Source of the DNA: Ruegeria profundi
Lineage (GTDB): Bacteria > Pseudomonadota > Alphaproteobacteria > Rhodobacterales > Rhodobacteraceae
Reading direction: 5' to 3'
DNA length: 64,000 nucleotides
Assembly: GCF_001507545.1 (NCBI RefSeq)
Contig: NZ_LQBP01000003.1
Location: 62,001 to 126,000 of the forward strand
Shown: positions 50,829-59,512 of the stretch, in pieces
Position numbering within the stretch: the first letter of the stretch is position 1
Layout: each line of letters opens with the position of its first letter
Made by a program: the position numbers and the translations under genes
The notes under the pieces: model-generated
What the model was told of the DNA's origin: nothing
Databases searched by the model: none
What the model saw: only the letters and a program-made list of their open reading frames with translations

Positions 50829-52007
50829 ATGTATGATGTCGTCGTTGTCGGAGGAGGCCCAGCTGGGGCAACAGCCGCCGAGGATCTGGCAAAAGCGGGC
50901 CACAAGGTCTGTATGCTGGATCGGGACGGGCGGATCAAACCTTGCGGCGGCGCCATCCCGCCGCGCCTGATCGAAGACTACAATATCCCCGACGCGCAGC
51001 TGGTGGCCAAGATCAACACGGCGCGCATGATTTCCCCAACCGGCCGGCAGGTGGATATTGCCATCGAAAACGGTTTTGTCGGCATGGTGGACCGGGAGCA
51101 TTTTGACGAGTACCTGCGGGGCCGTGCGCAATCAGCCGGAGCAGACCGTTGCACGGGAACATTCCTTAGGATCGAACGGGATGAGGCTGGACCCAAGGTC
51201 ATCTATCGGGACAAGCAAACACGCGAAGAACGCACACTACCCACGCGTTTGATCATAGGGGCTGACGGAGCGCGATCAGATGTTGCACGGGCTGAGGTGC
51301 CCGGCGGCGACACCATCCCATATGTGATCGCCTATCATGAGATCATCGAAGCGCCAGAGGCGGTGAGTGCCTATGACCCAACCCGGTGTGACGTGGTCTA
51401 TGACGGTGCGATCTCGCCTGATTTTTACGGCTGGGTGTTTCCGCACGGTCGGACCGCCAGCGTTGGTATGGGCACCGGGATCAACGGGTTCGATCTGAAA
51501 AAGGCCACTAAGGATTTGCGCTTCGCGTCTGGTTTGGGAGAGTGTCGTACAATCCGTCACGAAGGCGCGCCGATCCCTCTCAAGCCGTTGGAACGGTGGG
51601 ACAATGGGCGTGATGTTGTTCTGGCCGGGGACGCGGCAGGCGTTGTCGCCCCGAGCTCGGGCGAAGGAATTTACTATGCCATGGTCGGCGGTACGGTCGC
51701 GGCCACGGCAGCACAGGCCTGTCTGGCCTCGGGTAAGGCCGCTGACCTGAAACTTGCGCGGCGGTTGTTCCTGAAAGAGCACAAAACGGTCTTCCGCGTG
51801 CTGGCATCGATGCAGAATGCCTATTACCGCTCGGACGATCGACGTGAGAGGTTTGTCTCGCTGTGTCATGACATTGACGTGCAGCGCCTGACGTTCGAGG
51901 CTTATATGAACAAGAAACTTGTCAAGGCGCGGCCAATGGCGCATCTGCGTATCGGATTGAAAAACCTGGCACATCTGACCGGTCTGGTCAGAGCGGAATA
52001 CGTATGA
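50829..52007 (+). CDS. bchP: Geranylgeranyl reductase
   Basis: A 392-residue FAD-dependent reductase converting the geranylgeranyl tail of bacteriochlorophyll to phytyl. The FAD-binding motif VVGGGPAGATAAEDLAKAGHKVCMLDRD is at the N-terminus; CGGAIPPRLIEDYNI, IGADGARSDVARA and the second nucleotide-binding GDAAGVVAPSSGEGIYYAM follow. Length and order fit BchP. The start is 3 bases after the previous stop; the stop overlaps idi. Confidence 0.96.
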   Translation: MYDVVVVGGGPAGATAAEDLAKAGHKVCMLDRDGRIKPCGGAIPPRLIEDYNIPDAQLVAKINTARMISPTGRQVDIAIENGFVGMVDREHFDEYLRGRAQSAGADRCTGTFLRIERDEAGPKVIYRDKQTREERTLPTRLIIGADGARSDVARAEVPGGDTIPYVIAYHEIIEAPEAVSAYDPTRCDVVYDGAISPDFYGWVFPHGRTASVGMGTGINGFDLKKATKDLRFASGLGECRTIRHEGAPIPLKPLERWDNGRDVVLAGDAAGVVAPSSGEGIYYAMVGGTVAATAAQACLASGKAADLKLARRLFLKEHKTVFRVLASMQNAYYRSDDRRERFVSLCHDIDVQRLTFEAYMNKKLVKARPMAHLRIGLKNLAHLTGLVRAEYV

Positions 52008-52546
52008 CCATGATGATCCCTGCCTGGGTCGACGGCGAGTTAAAACCCGTCGAAAAGCTAAAGGTGCATCAACTTGGCCTACGCCACAAAGCAGTATCCG
52101 TCTTTGTCTTGCGCGGTCCAAACCTGTTGCTGCAGCAGCGAGCCGCAGGCAAATATCACACGCCGGGTTTGTGGGCGAATACCTGTTGTACGCATCCGCA
52201 ATGGGGAGAAGACCCCAAAACCTGCGCTATCCGGCGTCTGAGCGAAGAGATGGGGATCACGGGCCTTTCGGCTGAGTATTCGACAGCGCTTGAATACCGT
52301 GCCGACGTGGGGCAGGGGCTAATCGAGCATGAGGTCGTAGATGTTTTCCGTGCTGAGGCCGCTGAGGACACAACAATCTGCCCAAACCCAGAGGAGGTCT
52401 CAGCCCATCGCTGGGTCCACCTAAACGACTTGAGTGCAGAGATTGCGCACGAACCGGAGAAGTTCACACCATGGTTGCGAATTTATCTGGACCACCACGC
52501 ATCGGCAATTCTGGGGTCGGCTTTGATGGCTGACCTGTCTCCATGA
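52004..52546 (+). CDS. idi: Isopentenyl-diphosphate delta-isomerase (type I)
   Basis: A 180-residue Nudix-fold enzyme interconverting IPP and DMAPP. The catalytic cysteine is in NTCCTHPQWGED and the catalytic glutamate in EHEVVDVFRAE; the Nudix-like RRLSEEMGIT is also visible. Length is typical of bacterial type I Idi. It is the last gene of ppaA-ppsR-bchG-orf428-bchP-idi and so balances the isoprenoid pool made by Dxs for CrtE and BchG. Overlaps bchP by 4 bases. Confidence 0.95.
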   Translation: MTMMIPAWVDGELKPVEKLKVHQLGLRHKAVSVFVLRGPNLLLQQRAAGKYHTPGLWANTCCTHPQWGEDPKTCAIRRLSEEMGITGLSAEYSTALEYRADVGQGLIEHEVVDVFRAEAAEDTTICPNPEEVSAHRWVHLNDLSAEIAHEPEKFTPWLRIYLDHHASAILGSALMADLSP

Positions 52547-53205
52547 AACAATCTTTGGTTATTCGAATTTTGGGTTGTACAGCATCCGCCGCCGGCCCGA
52601 GATGACCGAGGTTTTCCAAAGTTTGTCCACCAACAATCCAAAACGGCAAAATGCGGTGAGACATAAAGCGTATCCCGGACAAGGCTGCGCGTTTGGTGCG
52701 GTGCTTGGTCAATAGGGGTCAATACAGCCCGCGCGAGATCGGCTTGCGATTTGCATTGGCGTTTGGGTCCATGTCAGGTAGCAGAAACCTGGAATGGTTG
52801 CGCAGGATCTTGAGGCCCATATTCGGCTGGTCACGGTTAACTGGGTTTCCGTTTCGACTTTTGCAGGTACATGCTCAACGTCGGCCATGATCATTAGGGC
52901 ATTTCGCGCGGCCCCGAAGGGCGCGAAAGATGTGCGACTGACAACAATACCCCTCCCTGTTTCTTGGGCATCTTGGCATAGACTGCCTCGACGTCCTTCG
53001 GGATACGCGCCGCGCGGTCAAATAGCGCAAGTTGAGTTGTCTCAGCTTTTTTCGTGTAGGTGACCATTAGTGCGGTGTCGCTTGCATCCAGTCCACAATA
53101 GCCAAATCCAGCCGAAAAGACCGAACTACAACTGCTGATAAGAACACGCGAATGCTCGCTGCGGGCTTAACGACATGCCAGATTTTCGAATTATTCGTCT
53201 GATCG
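52547..53205. other. Region without a confident gene after idi
   Basis: About 660 bases. Six-frame reading shows several short open stretches on both strands but no complete gene with start, ribosome-binding site and recognisable fold. The best protein-like stretch is on the minus strand (given separately as a possible remnant). The leading edge of a second frame that runs into the radical-SAM gene begins at 53175. No operator of the TGT-N12-ACA type is visible. Confidence 0.5.
52896..53168 (-). pseudogene. Possible gene remnant
   Basis: In the minus strand the frame from a TAA just above 53168 down to a TAA near 52896 reads SVFSAGFGYCGLDASDTALMVTYT, QLALFDRAARIPKDVEAVYAKMPKK and GGVLLSVAHLSRPSG. 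Its composition looks coding, but the first ATG lies ~38 codons in, and there is no ribosome-binding site. I do not recognise the family. It may be a decayed or truncated gene, or chance. Confidence 0.25.
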
Positions 53206-54831
53206 ATGCTGTCACCCTATCCAAGGTGTTGCTACTGCGCGAGCAGAGCGAAATCGCCAAACACGCGCGTCCCGTCGACAAGAGAGCTGAAGTGCTCTTT
53301 CGACCCGCGCAGGTGGGAACCGTTCAACTCAAATGGCTTAGACATTGTTTCAGCCGATGAATGCACCTTGGGACACAGGCTTGATTTGGTGCCGTGGTAT
53401 GTCACTATGCTAGCTGCGATGGCTTATTTTCATAACGACACCGGGTTTCTTTCTGGCATCGATGGCGCGGACTGCTCTGCGATCATCCAGTCCTTGTCGG
53501 ACAAGAACGCAACATATCTTCGGCGGCGCAGGCTTTTGGATGGGCCTGACGCGCATGCCAAAGATTTGGTGATCGAATGCGCAGAGGACATCCGGCAAAA
53601 CAATAGTCAGGCATTTGTTGATCTGCTGCTGACGCAGGTATCGGAGAACGTGTCAGAGCAGACGATTTTCACACTACTCGTGGCCGGTTGGCTGGAACTG
53701 CAACGTGGGCAGTGGCAGGCAACGGAAACGTTGGGGCGCGAGGTCGTCAGCCGCGATCATCACGATCTGATGGCGCAGAGGCTTATTGATGCCGCCCGCG
53801 AGACATCGCGGGATCTGGAAACGGAAGCTGACCGCTGGCTTCAGACGCGCACCTGCCCCGTACCGTTTCGCGATATGGAAACGCGGGTCAATGGTGAGGT
53901 GCATTTTTGTTGCTCGGCATGGCAACCCGTTCCAATCGGGCGCTTGGAAACTGCGGACGAGGGTGGGTTCTGGAATTCCGACCGTGCGCGTGAAATCAGG
54001 CGATCGGTCCGTGACGGCGACTTTTCACATTGCAGCCGATGGCATTGTCCACAAATCGCCGGTCGCAGGTTGCCAGCACGCACCCCGGAAACACAAGATG
54101 CAAAACTGGAGTTAGAGAAGGGTCCAGATAGGGTCATCCTGTCTCATGACCGGTCCTGTAATATTTCTTGCCCCAGTTGCCGCACCAAGCTGATCAACCT
54201 GCCGCATAAAAACACGGAACGTCTGAACAAAGTTTTTGAAGAGCGCCTTCTGCCACTTGTCAGTAAGGCGAAGAAAATCAAAGTGACTGGTTCCGGTGAT
54301 CCGTTCGGCAGCAGGCATTTCCGTCATGTCCTGGCGCAACTGACCGCAGCGGGTCAGCCTGGCCGACGCATTCAACTGCACACAAACGGTTTGCTGGCCA
54401 ATGAAAGGGCATGGAACGATCTTGGTCTTTGGGGCCACGTATCATCGGTTTGGGTGTCGATTGACGCGGCGGAACCCGACACCTACAGCGTGCTTCGCCG
54501 AGGTGGTGACTTTGCCACGCTCAAGAAGAACCTGCGCTTCCTCGGGAATCTGAACGCGCGTGGAGATATCGATACACTGCGCTTTGATTTCGTTGTTCAG
54601 GCCGCAAACTTCAGAGAGATGCCCGCATTTGCTGACCTCGCTCATGAAATGAACGCAGATGGGATTTACTTTCTAAGGCTGCGCAATTGGGGGCATGTCA
54701 CACCGCAGGAGTTCAAAAATCAAGATGTGTGCTCATCTGATCATCCTGAGCACGAAGACCTGTTGACCGTGCTTTCTGACGAGCGCTTGGCGTGGAGCGG
54801 CGTGGACCTTGGCAGCTTGAACTCAATCTAG
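53206..54831 (+). CDS. Radical SAM protein with N-terminal SPASM-like domain
   Basis: A 541-codon frame. The radical SAM 4Fe-4S motif is CNISCPSC (Cys318, 322, 325), followed by a core with KVTGSGDPFGS, LHTNGLL and WVSIDAAEPDTYSVLRRGG. Unusually, the auxiliary-cluster (SPASM-like) domain precedes the core: CPVPFRDMETRVNGEVHFCCSAW with WNSDRAREIRRSVRDG and CSRWHC, residues 217-281. A helical, TPR-like stretch (LLVAGWLELQRGQWQATETLGREVV) lies before that. The substrate is unknown; relatives modify peptides or sugars. The start is uncertain: residues 1-40 are poorly protein-like while a neighbouring frame (53175-53360) looks better, so an upstream frameshift or a start near 53407 is possible. 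Its stop is 4 bases from that of the next gene, which is convergent. Confidence 0.85.
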   Translation: MLSPYPRCCYCASRAKSPNTRVPSTRELKCSFDPRRWEPFNSNGLDIVSADECTLGHRLDLVPWYVTMLAAMAYFHNDTGFLSGIDGADCSAIIQSLSDKNATYLRRRRLLDGPDAHAKDLVIECAEDIRQNNSQAFVDLLLTQVSENVSEQTIFTLLVAGWLELQRGQWQATETLGREVVSRDHHDLMAQRLIDAARETSRDLETEADRWLQTRTCPVPFRDMETRVNGEVHFCCSAWQPVPIGRLETADEGGFWNSDRAREIRRSVRDGDFSHCSRWHCPQIAGRRLPARTPETQDAKLELEKGPDRVILSHDRSCNISCPSCRTKLINLPHKNTERLNKVFEERLLPLVSKAKKIKVTGSGDPFGSRHFRHVLAQLTAAGQPGRRIQLHTNGLLANERAWNDLGLWGHVSSVWVSIDAAEPDTYSVLRRGGDFATLKKNLRFLGNLNARGDIDTLRFDFVVQAANFREMPAFADLAHEMNADGIYFLRLRNWGHVTPQEFKNQDVCSSDHPEHEDLLTVLSDERLAWSGVDLGSLNSI

Positions 54832-54834
54832 ATT

Positions 54835-55794
54835 CTACAGTTCCTTTCGAATCAAAATATCGCCAAGACATGAACAATAATCCTTTGTGCATCGAATTGG
54901 GTCGCTAGGAAGATCAATGTCTTCACCCAGATACCCGATCACGCCGCCGACGCCACAGACCCCCCGTAAGACCGCGCCATTTCCTCTGACTCGCAGAGAC
55001 TCTAGCCCGACATTGCAATTATAGTCCCGCCAGCGGTTCATCCCCCTGAGAATGAATTCATTCGGTGGCAGCGTTTCACTGTGTCCTGTCCGGGTGGTTG
55101 CACGCATCAATGACCTTGGCTTTTCTCCAACCAGAATTTGCTTTGAGGGCAAACCCTTGGACAGAGCCCGAAGCTGATCTTCGGTATAATCATAAAGTTT
55201 CGATCCAAAATCCTGTCGCAATGGCTTCAACGATATCGTCGCTGTCGGTAGTGCAGCGCGCAGTTCCTGCGCATCCTGAAAAATTTTATCAAATCGAGCC
55301 GGGTCCATAGTGACATTGATATGAACGCTTATGCGGTTGGCCATCATGGCAGCCACTTGGATAAAGTGGTCGAGTTCCGCAAATTCAGAATGATAAGTCA
55401 GGATAACGTTGTTCAAACAACTATTTATCTTTTCCCAGAACCGAAGCGTACGCGATGCATTGCTGATCAGGCTGACTTTGAAATCCATCCCGGACGCGTG
55501 GCGCAGCAAATCGATGATGCGGGGATGCATCGTGGGCTCACCACCGGTGAACTGAAGCCAGACAATCTTGTCTCTTTCAGTCACGTAGTGTTCCCTCATC
55601 TGATGGTACAGATGAAAAATATCACTGGTCTTCTGCCACTTGATTGATCCGTCATGCAACGATTTTGGACAATAGCTGCATGCATAACTGCAGGAATTGC
55701 CCAACATCCAGTCCACCACAACGATCTTTCCATACATGGGATCGGAGTGTTCGATCAGAGTAAAAACGTCACTTTCGTTTTGAATAGCTTCCAT
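54835..55794 (-). CDS. Radical SAM protein with C-terminal extra cysteines
   Basis: A 319-residue radical SAM enzyme. The cluster motif CSYACSYC is at Cys35, 39 and 42, followed by FTGGEPTMHP near residue 85 (GGEP motif) and VSLISNASRT. The C-terminal part has further cysteines (NCNVGLES, GVCGVGG, CTKDYCSC) in an arrangement like an auxiliary Fe-S or SPASM/twitch region. The ATG at 55794 has only a weak purine stretch before it; the frame open to 55854 is less protein-like. It faces the other radical SAM gene tail to tail. The substrate is unknown; no short Cys/Gly-rich precursor peptide gene is visible beside it. Confidence 0.82.
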   Translation of the reverse strand: MEAIQNESDVFTLIEHSDPMYGKIVVVDWMLGNSCSYACSYCPKSLHDGSIKWQKTSDIFHLYHQMREHYVTERDKIVWLQFTGGEPTMHPRIIDLLRHASGMDFKVSLISNASRTLRFWEKINSCLNNVILTYHSEFAELDHFIQVAAMMANRISVHINVTMDPARFDKIFQDAQELRAALPTATISLKPLRQDFGSKLYDYTEDQLRALSKGLPSKQILVGEKPRSLMRATTRTGHSETLPPNEFILRGMNRWRDYNCNVGLESLRVRGNGAVLRGVCGVGGVIGYLGEDIDLPSDPIRCTKDYCSCLGDILIRKEL

Positions 55795-56133
55795 AAAAAT
55801 CCGGTCACTCTTTATGATGTCGCAGCCTCCGACCCAAGCGCGAGCCTGTGGCACTTACCAATGATCTCAGTCTAGCTTGAATTCCGTTCCCGGACAAAAT
55901 GTTTACCGAGTGGTGCGCGCGACTTTTTTACGGTTGCAACGCATCAGAATTCGGGCCGATGGGGCATGCCTGCGTGATCATAATACGAGGTCAGCGCCGT
56001 TGACTTGTTTTCGTATGCACCTCTTTTTATAATCTATATATAAAATTTTTGAATTTATGACATTTAGGCGTATTCAGTTTGCCTAATTTACAACGGCTTA
56101 AAGCTTACCAAGGCGGACAGTCGGGGGAAATTT
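55795..56133. other. AT-rich intergenic region upstream of the membrane-protein gene
   Basis: 339 bases separating the minus-strand radical SAM gene from the plus-strand operon that follows. The right part (about 56015-56090) is strongly AT-rich, with TATATATAAAA-type sequence, unlike the GC-rich surroundings, and probably holds the promoters of one or both divergent transcripts. GGGGGAAA lies just before the ATG at 56134. No gene and no PpsR palindrome is seen here. Confidence 0.5.
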
Positions 56134-58035
56134 ATGACGAAGGCTAACGGCCCAAAAGCTCGACCTGAAGTTGCCAGGAAGAACGCCGGTAAAACGGCGG
56201 ATATCTACGATTTTGTTCAGTCTCCTGAATGGCAGAAAGTGCTTGAAAAGGCTCGGTTAGAGCAAGAGATAAAGCGCTCGACGGATACTCCGAAAGGTAA
56301 AACGCCTCAAACAGCAAAACCGGATCAGGGCAAGGCAGCGCAATCAACCATAGGTGAGCAAGCTAAAGCCGCACAAAAGCCGTGGTCAGAAAGTCTGGAA
56401 CAAGCCCGGCAACAGCGAAACGCCGAGTTTATTCGGCGAAGAGGTGAGTCGGTAAATCCCGGCCAAAACACCGAATCTGCGGGTGGCGCGACTGGCAAAA
56501 CCCCGGAAAACGCATCTGCGCCACCGCAAAACAGTGCAGCAGAACCCGACCAGAGCGCAGCTCCGTCTCCCCAACCCAAAGAAGATGCTGCAACCGCAGA
56601 TGACCTTAACCAACAGGAAAGCGAGCAGCAGGACACTGAATATAGCCTCAGGCTGTCCCCCGAAGAAGTTGACCACCGCATTTCGAAAAAGCTTGCTCAA
56701 AGATTGGAAGACCATCAGCGTGCGCGCCGCAAGGTTAAATTCGGTTTGATCGCCTTGGGCTGTGTGATCGGCGCGGCTGTTTCGTCTTCTGTTATCCTTA
56801 TGATGACCGGGGGGCGCTCGCCAGACGCGCCGGAATTGGCGGGATCGGGGGCAACCGGGTCTGAGCTGGCAGAACCAGTCCCATTGCAGGACGGTCTGCA
56901 AACAGGGGCACTGCAATCTGATCTGTTTGCGGGTACGGGTGATCAGGTCGTTTCCGCGGATTTGTTTGACACAGGGCCAACAAGCCCGCCAGCTCTTGAA
57001 GACGCATTGGCTGAGTCTGACGATCTGGACAGCCTTGCGGCTCTGGCACCGCCATTGTCGGGTCTGGCAGGGGGGACCGAGGCAACCTTGCCAACGAACC
57101 CCGCAAGCGCCGCGCCAAGTGTTCTTTCTTATGTCCCAGCGCTGGAGCAACCGCTGATGCCTGTGGGAGGCCCCGGCTATCTGCCCAGACGAGAAGCAAA
57201 CCCCAGTTTCCTTCCATATGACTACACGCCGGAGTTTTTCGTCTCAGCACTTGCGCCGACATTTGAAAATTCTACCGATTTTGAGCCAATCACTGTCTCG
57301 GTCGTCCCGACTGTTCCCAGACAGCGCGCGCCAAACGTGCTTGCAGAGATTGCTTTGCCGCAATCGCCCGCCCGTTTGAGCAACGCGGCGTTGGCGCCGT
57401 TGCAAGTTGGGGTTCGTTCGCCAGACCTGCCTGTGTCGGTCGCACCTGTGACTGGAGAATTGATAGCGGCGGCATCTGATCCTTCGGTCTTGCTTGACGA
57501 CGTGGCGCTCAGCCCACCGGCCTTTCAGCCGCGCGCACTTACCCTGCGACCAAACCCGTTGGAGCAGGAAGAGAAGCCGTCAGAACCAGCGGCCCTTTCT
57601 ATTGAAATCGTTGAACCACTCGATAACGCACCTGTCGGTACAAGCGCTGCATTCAGACTGTACGCGCCGAACCAACTGTCAGAAGACGCGGTAGCGGCGG
57701 TTGTGGCTGATTTAAAAAACACGGGCCATGAATTGAGCGGCACAGCCCGCGTTGGTTACAGGGTGTCGCAATCCAATGTGCGATTTTACCACCAGCAGGA
57801 TGCGGCGCAGGCTGCGGCGCTTGCAGAAGCTGCGGGCGCGTTGCTGAGGGATTTCACCGGCTCAAACTCAAAAACACCAAGCGGGCTGGTCGAGTTGTAT
57901 CTGGCTGGCGAAGGGGCTGGTCCTGCACCGGTTAAACGCACGGCCTCAAGCCCCAGCCGAAGCGCGCCAACAAACGCGTCAGTCACCCGTCTCAGAAGTC
58001 AGGTTCTGAAAAAACTCAGGACAACAGCCAACTAA
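56134..58035 (+). CDS. Large disordered single-pass membrane protein with LytR_C-like end
   Basis: A 633-residue protein with no recognised enzyme domain. Residues 1-200 are hydrophilic, rich in Gln, Ala, Ser, Pro, Lys and Glu, with a helical patch (YDFVQSPEWQKVLEKARLEQEIK). One membrane helix sits at ~203-225 (FGLIALGCVIGAAVSSSVILMM), giving a cytoplasmic N-terminus and a periplasmic rest. The periplasmic part (~230-480) is Pro/Ala/Ser/Leu-rich and low in order. The last ~140 residues look folded: DAVAAVVADLKNTGHELSG, RVGYRVSQSNVRFYHQQD and ALAEAAGALLRDFT resemble the LytR C-terminal/SPOR-like fold seen in envelope proteins. First gene of a run of five. Confidence 0.7.
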   Translation: MTKANGPKARPEVARKNAGKTADIYDFVQSPEWQKVLEKARLEQEIKRSTDTPKGKTPQTAKPDQGKAAQSTIGEQAKAAQKPWSESLEQARQQRNAEFIRRRGESVNPGQNTESAGGATGKTPENASAPPQNSAAEPDQSAAPSPQPKEDAATADDLNQQESEQQDTEYSLRLSPEEVDHRISKKLAQRLEDHQRARRKVKFGLIALGCVIGAAVSSSVILMMTGGRSPDAPELAGSGATGSELAEPVPLQDGLQTGALQSDLFAGTGDQVVSADLFDTGPTSPPALEDALAESDDLDSLAALAPPLSGLAGGTEATLPTNPASAAPSVLSYVPALEQPLMPVGGPGYLPRREANPSFLPYDYTPEFFVSALAPTFENSTDFEPITVSVVPTVPRQRAPNVLAEIALPQSPARLSNAALAPLQVGVRSPDLPVSVAPVTGELIAAASDPSVLLDDVALSPPAFQPRALTLRPNPLEQEEKPSEPAALSIEIVEPLDNAPVGTSAAFRLYAPNQLSEDAVAAVVADLKNTGHELSGTARVGYRVSQSNVRFYHQQDAAQAAALAEAAGALLRDFTGSNSKTPSGLVELYLAGEGAGPAPVKRTASSPSRSAPTNASVTRLRSQVLKKLRTTAN

Positions 58036-58115
58036 ATACGCTATTCTATTTTTGAATGTGATGTTTCGAAGTAAAGTGGAAGTATTGTTAACAAGTATCG
58101 ATAGGGTTTTTCTAT

Positions 58116-58424
58116 ATGACCAATAGCAGGCTCATGGGCATTGTAACTGCTCTGCTGTTTCTGGCGACGACGCACGGTGCGCGAGCTGAAATCACGCTTG
58201 AGCAGTTGCTTGTCATAGATCAGTTGCTGTCCGCCAACGACACCCAGGCGCTGCGGTCCTACCTTGAACGAAACCCGGAATTGCTTGCTGGTGAGGATGA
58301 GCTGTCGGTCGAGTTGCGAAATTTCTATGATGCCGCGTCCGCGGGGAATTTGAACTTTGGCTACACGGCCAGCCCAGCGGTTAATGCAAGCGATACGGCG
58401 GCTGACAACGAGCTGACACACTAG
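58116..58424 (+). CDS. Small exported protein of unknown function
   Basis: A 102-residue protein with a signal peptide (MTNSRLMGIVTALLFLATTHGARA, probable cleavage after the second ARA-type Ala) and a ~75-residue mature part with a helical, acidic stretch (ITLEQLLVIDQLLSANDTQALRSYLERNPELL) and a low-complexity C-terminus. It has no cysteine, so it is not an obvious radical SAM peptide substrate of the thioether type. It follows the membrane-protein gene by 80 bases and precedes the glycosyltransferase gene by 5 bases, so it may be a periplasmic partner of that machinery. Unknown family. Confidence 0.6.
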   Translation: MTNSRLMGIVTALLFLATTHGARAEITLEQLLVIDQLLSANDTQALRSYLERNPELLAGEDELSVELRNFYDAASAGNLNFGYTASPAVNASDTAADNELTH

Positions 58425-58429
58425 TCCTG

Positions 58430-59512
58430 ATGTCCGTGTTCGACGCCATTACTCGCTCGGCCTTCCCGAAAATTGCCTACGTCATTGAGCCCCGGTTCTC
58501 AGGCGGTACGTCTGCCGCCGTCGCGGCCGAACTTCGGGTGGCTGTCGAGTTTGGAATCGTTGAGGTGCATGCAGTCACGTCCAAAACTTTTGGCGAAAAC
58601 CAAAACGTGGCACCAGTCTTGCGTCGCGTTCTGGATGAATTACGAATTCCCCTGGTTTGGGATGCGCCCCGGATAAGTGCTGATTTCGTAATCCTACACA
58701 ATCCTGCGTTCCTAAAGTTTCAAGACGCGTTGAACACCAAGATATTCGCTCGGTCACTGATCGTGGTGACGCATGAGAACTTTCTGCGCCCCGGCGGAGC
58801 AGAGGGTTTCGACGTCTTGGCCTGCCTGAGCCGTATTGAGGAAGCGACGCTGGCACTTAGAAAATATCTTGCTCCGATATCGCCGTACAACCGCAAGACG
58901 GTAAAGGAATGGTTGGCGATGTCACGCATCGCGCGGCAATGGGCGGTGTTGGATGCAGACTGGTTCAATATTTGCCAGACCGAAGTTCAATCCCCCTGCG
59001 AAAAGCCAGAGGACCGACGGGGGCGGCACTCTCGGCCCGGGTTTGAAAAGTTTCCGTCTATCGATGATCTCGATAGCTGCTTTCCCAAACACGCCAAAAG
59101 CAATGTTATCCTGGGTGCGGATGCCCTGCTGAACGCCAAGGTTCTACGTGCGCATTGGAAAATGCTGCCGTTTGACGGGATCAGCGTGGATGAGTTTTTT
59201 TCCATGATCGACTTTTACGTCTATTTCACAGCACCAACCTGGCAAGAGAGTTTTGGCCGCGCCATTGCCGAAGCCCTTGCCGCCGGCAAAGTCGTTCTTT
59301 CGAACCCGGAAACCGCGGCTACGTTTGGCGATGCTGTCGTTAGCTGTCATCCAGGTGACGTTGACCAGATCATTTCCGATCTTATCGCGAAACCGGACCG
59401 GTATCATGAGCAGGTAACAAGGTCGAAGACATCACTGGCGCAGTACTCCGCTGCAAGCTTCAGGACGATGTTGGCAAGTGTTCTGACGGCACAGAGCGAG
59501 GTTCTGAGATGA
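58430..59512 (+). CDS. Glycosyltransferase-like protein (GT-B fold)
   Basis: A 360-residue protein without membrane segments. The N-terminal half has alternating beta/alpha (FPKIAYVIEPRFSGGTSAAVAAELRVA; SLIVVTHENFLRPGG). The C-terminal half carries the GT4-type sugar-nucleotide region: FYVYFTAPTWQESFGRAIAEALAAGKVVLSNP, where the E(S/A)FG...E pattern binds the donor nucleotide sugar. The donor and acceptor are unknown. The ATG has no good ribosome-binding site, so it may be translated by coupling to the gene 5 bases upstream. It overlaps the next gene by 4 bases. Confidence 0.7.
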   Translation: MSVFDAITRSAFPKIAYVIEPRFSGGTSAAVAAELRVAVEFGIVEVHAVTSKTFGENQNVAPVLRRVLDELRIPLVWDAPRISADFVILHNPAFLKFQDALNTKIFARSLIVVTHENFLRPGGAEGFDVLACLSRIEEATLALRKYLAPISPYNRKTVKEWLAMSRIARQWAVLDADWFNICQTEVQSPCEKPEDRRGRHSRPGFEKFPSIDDLDSCFPKHAKSNVILGADALLNAKVLRAHWKMLPFDGISVDEFFSMIDFYVYFTAPTWQESFGRAIAEALAAGKVVLSNPETAATFGDAVVSCHPGDVDQIISDLIAKPDRYHEQVTRSKTSLAQYSAASFRTMLASVLTAQSEVLR

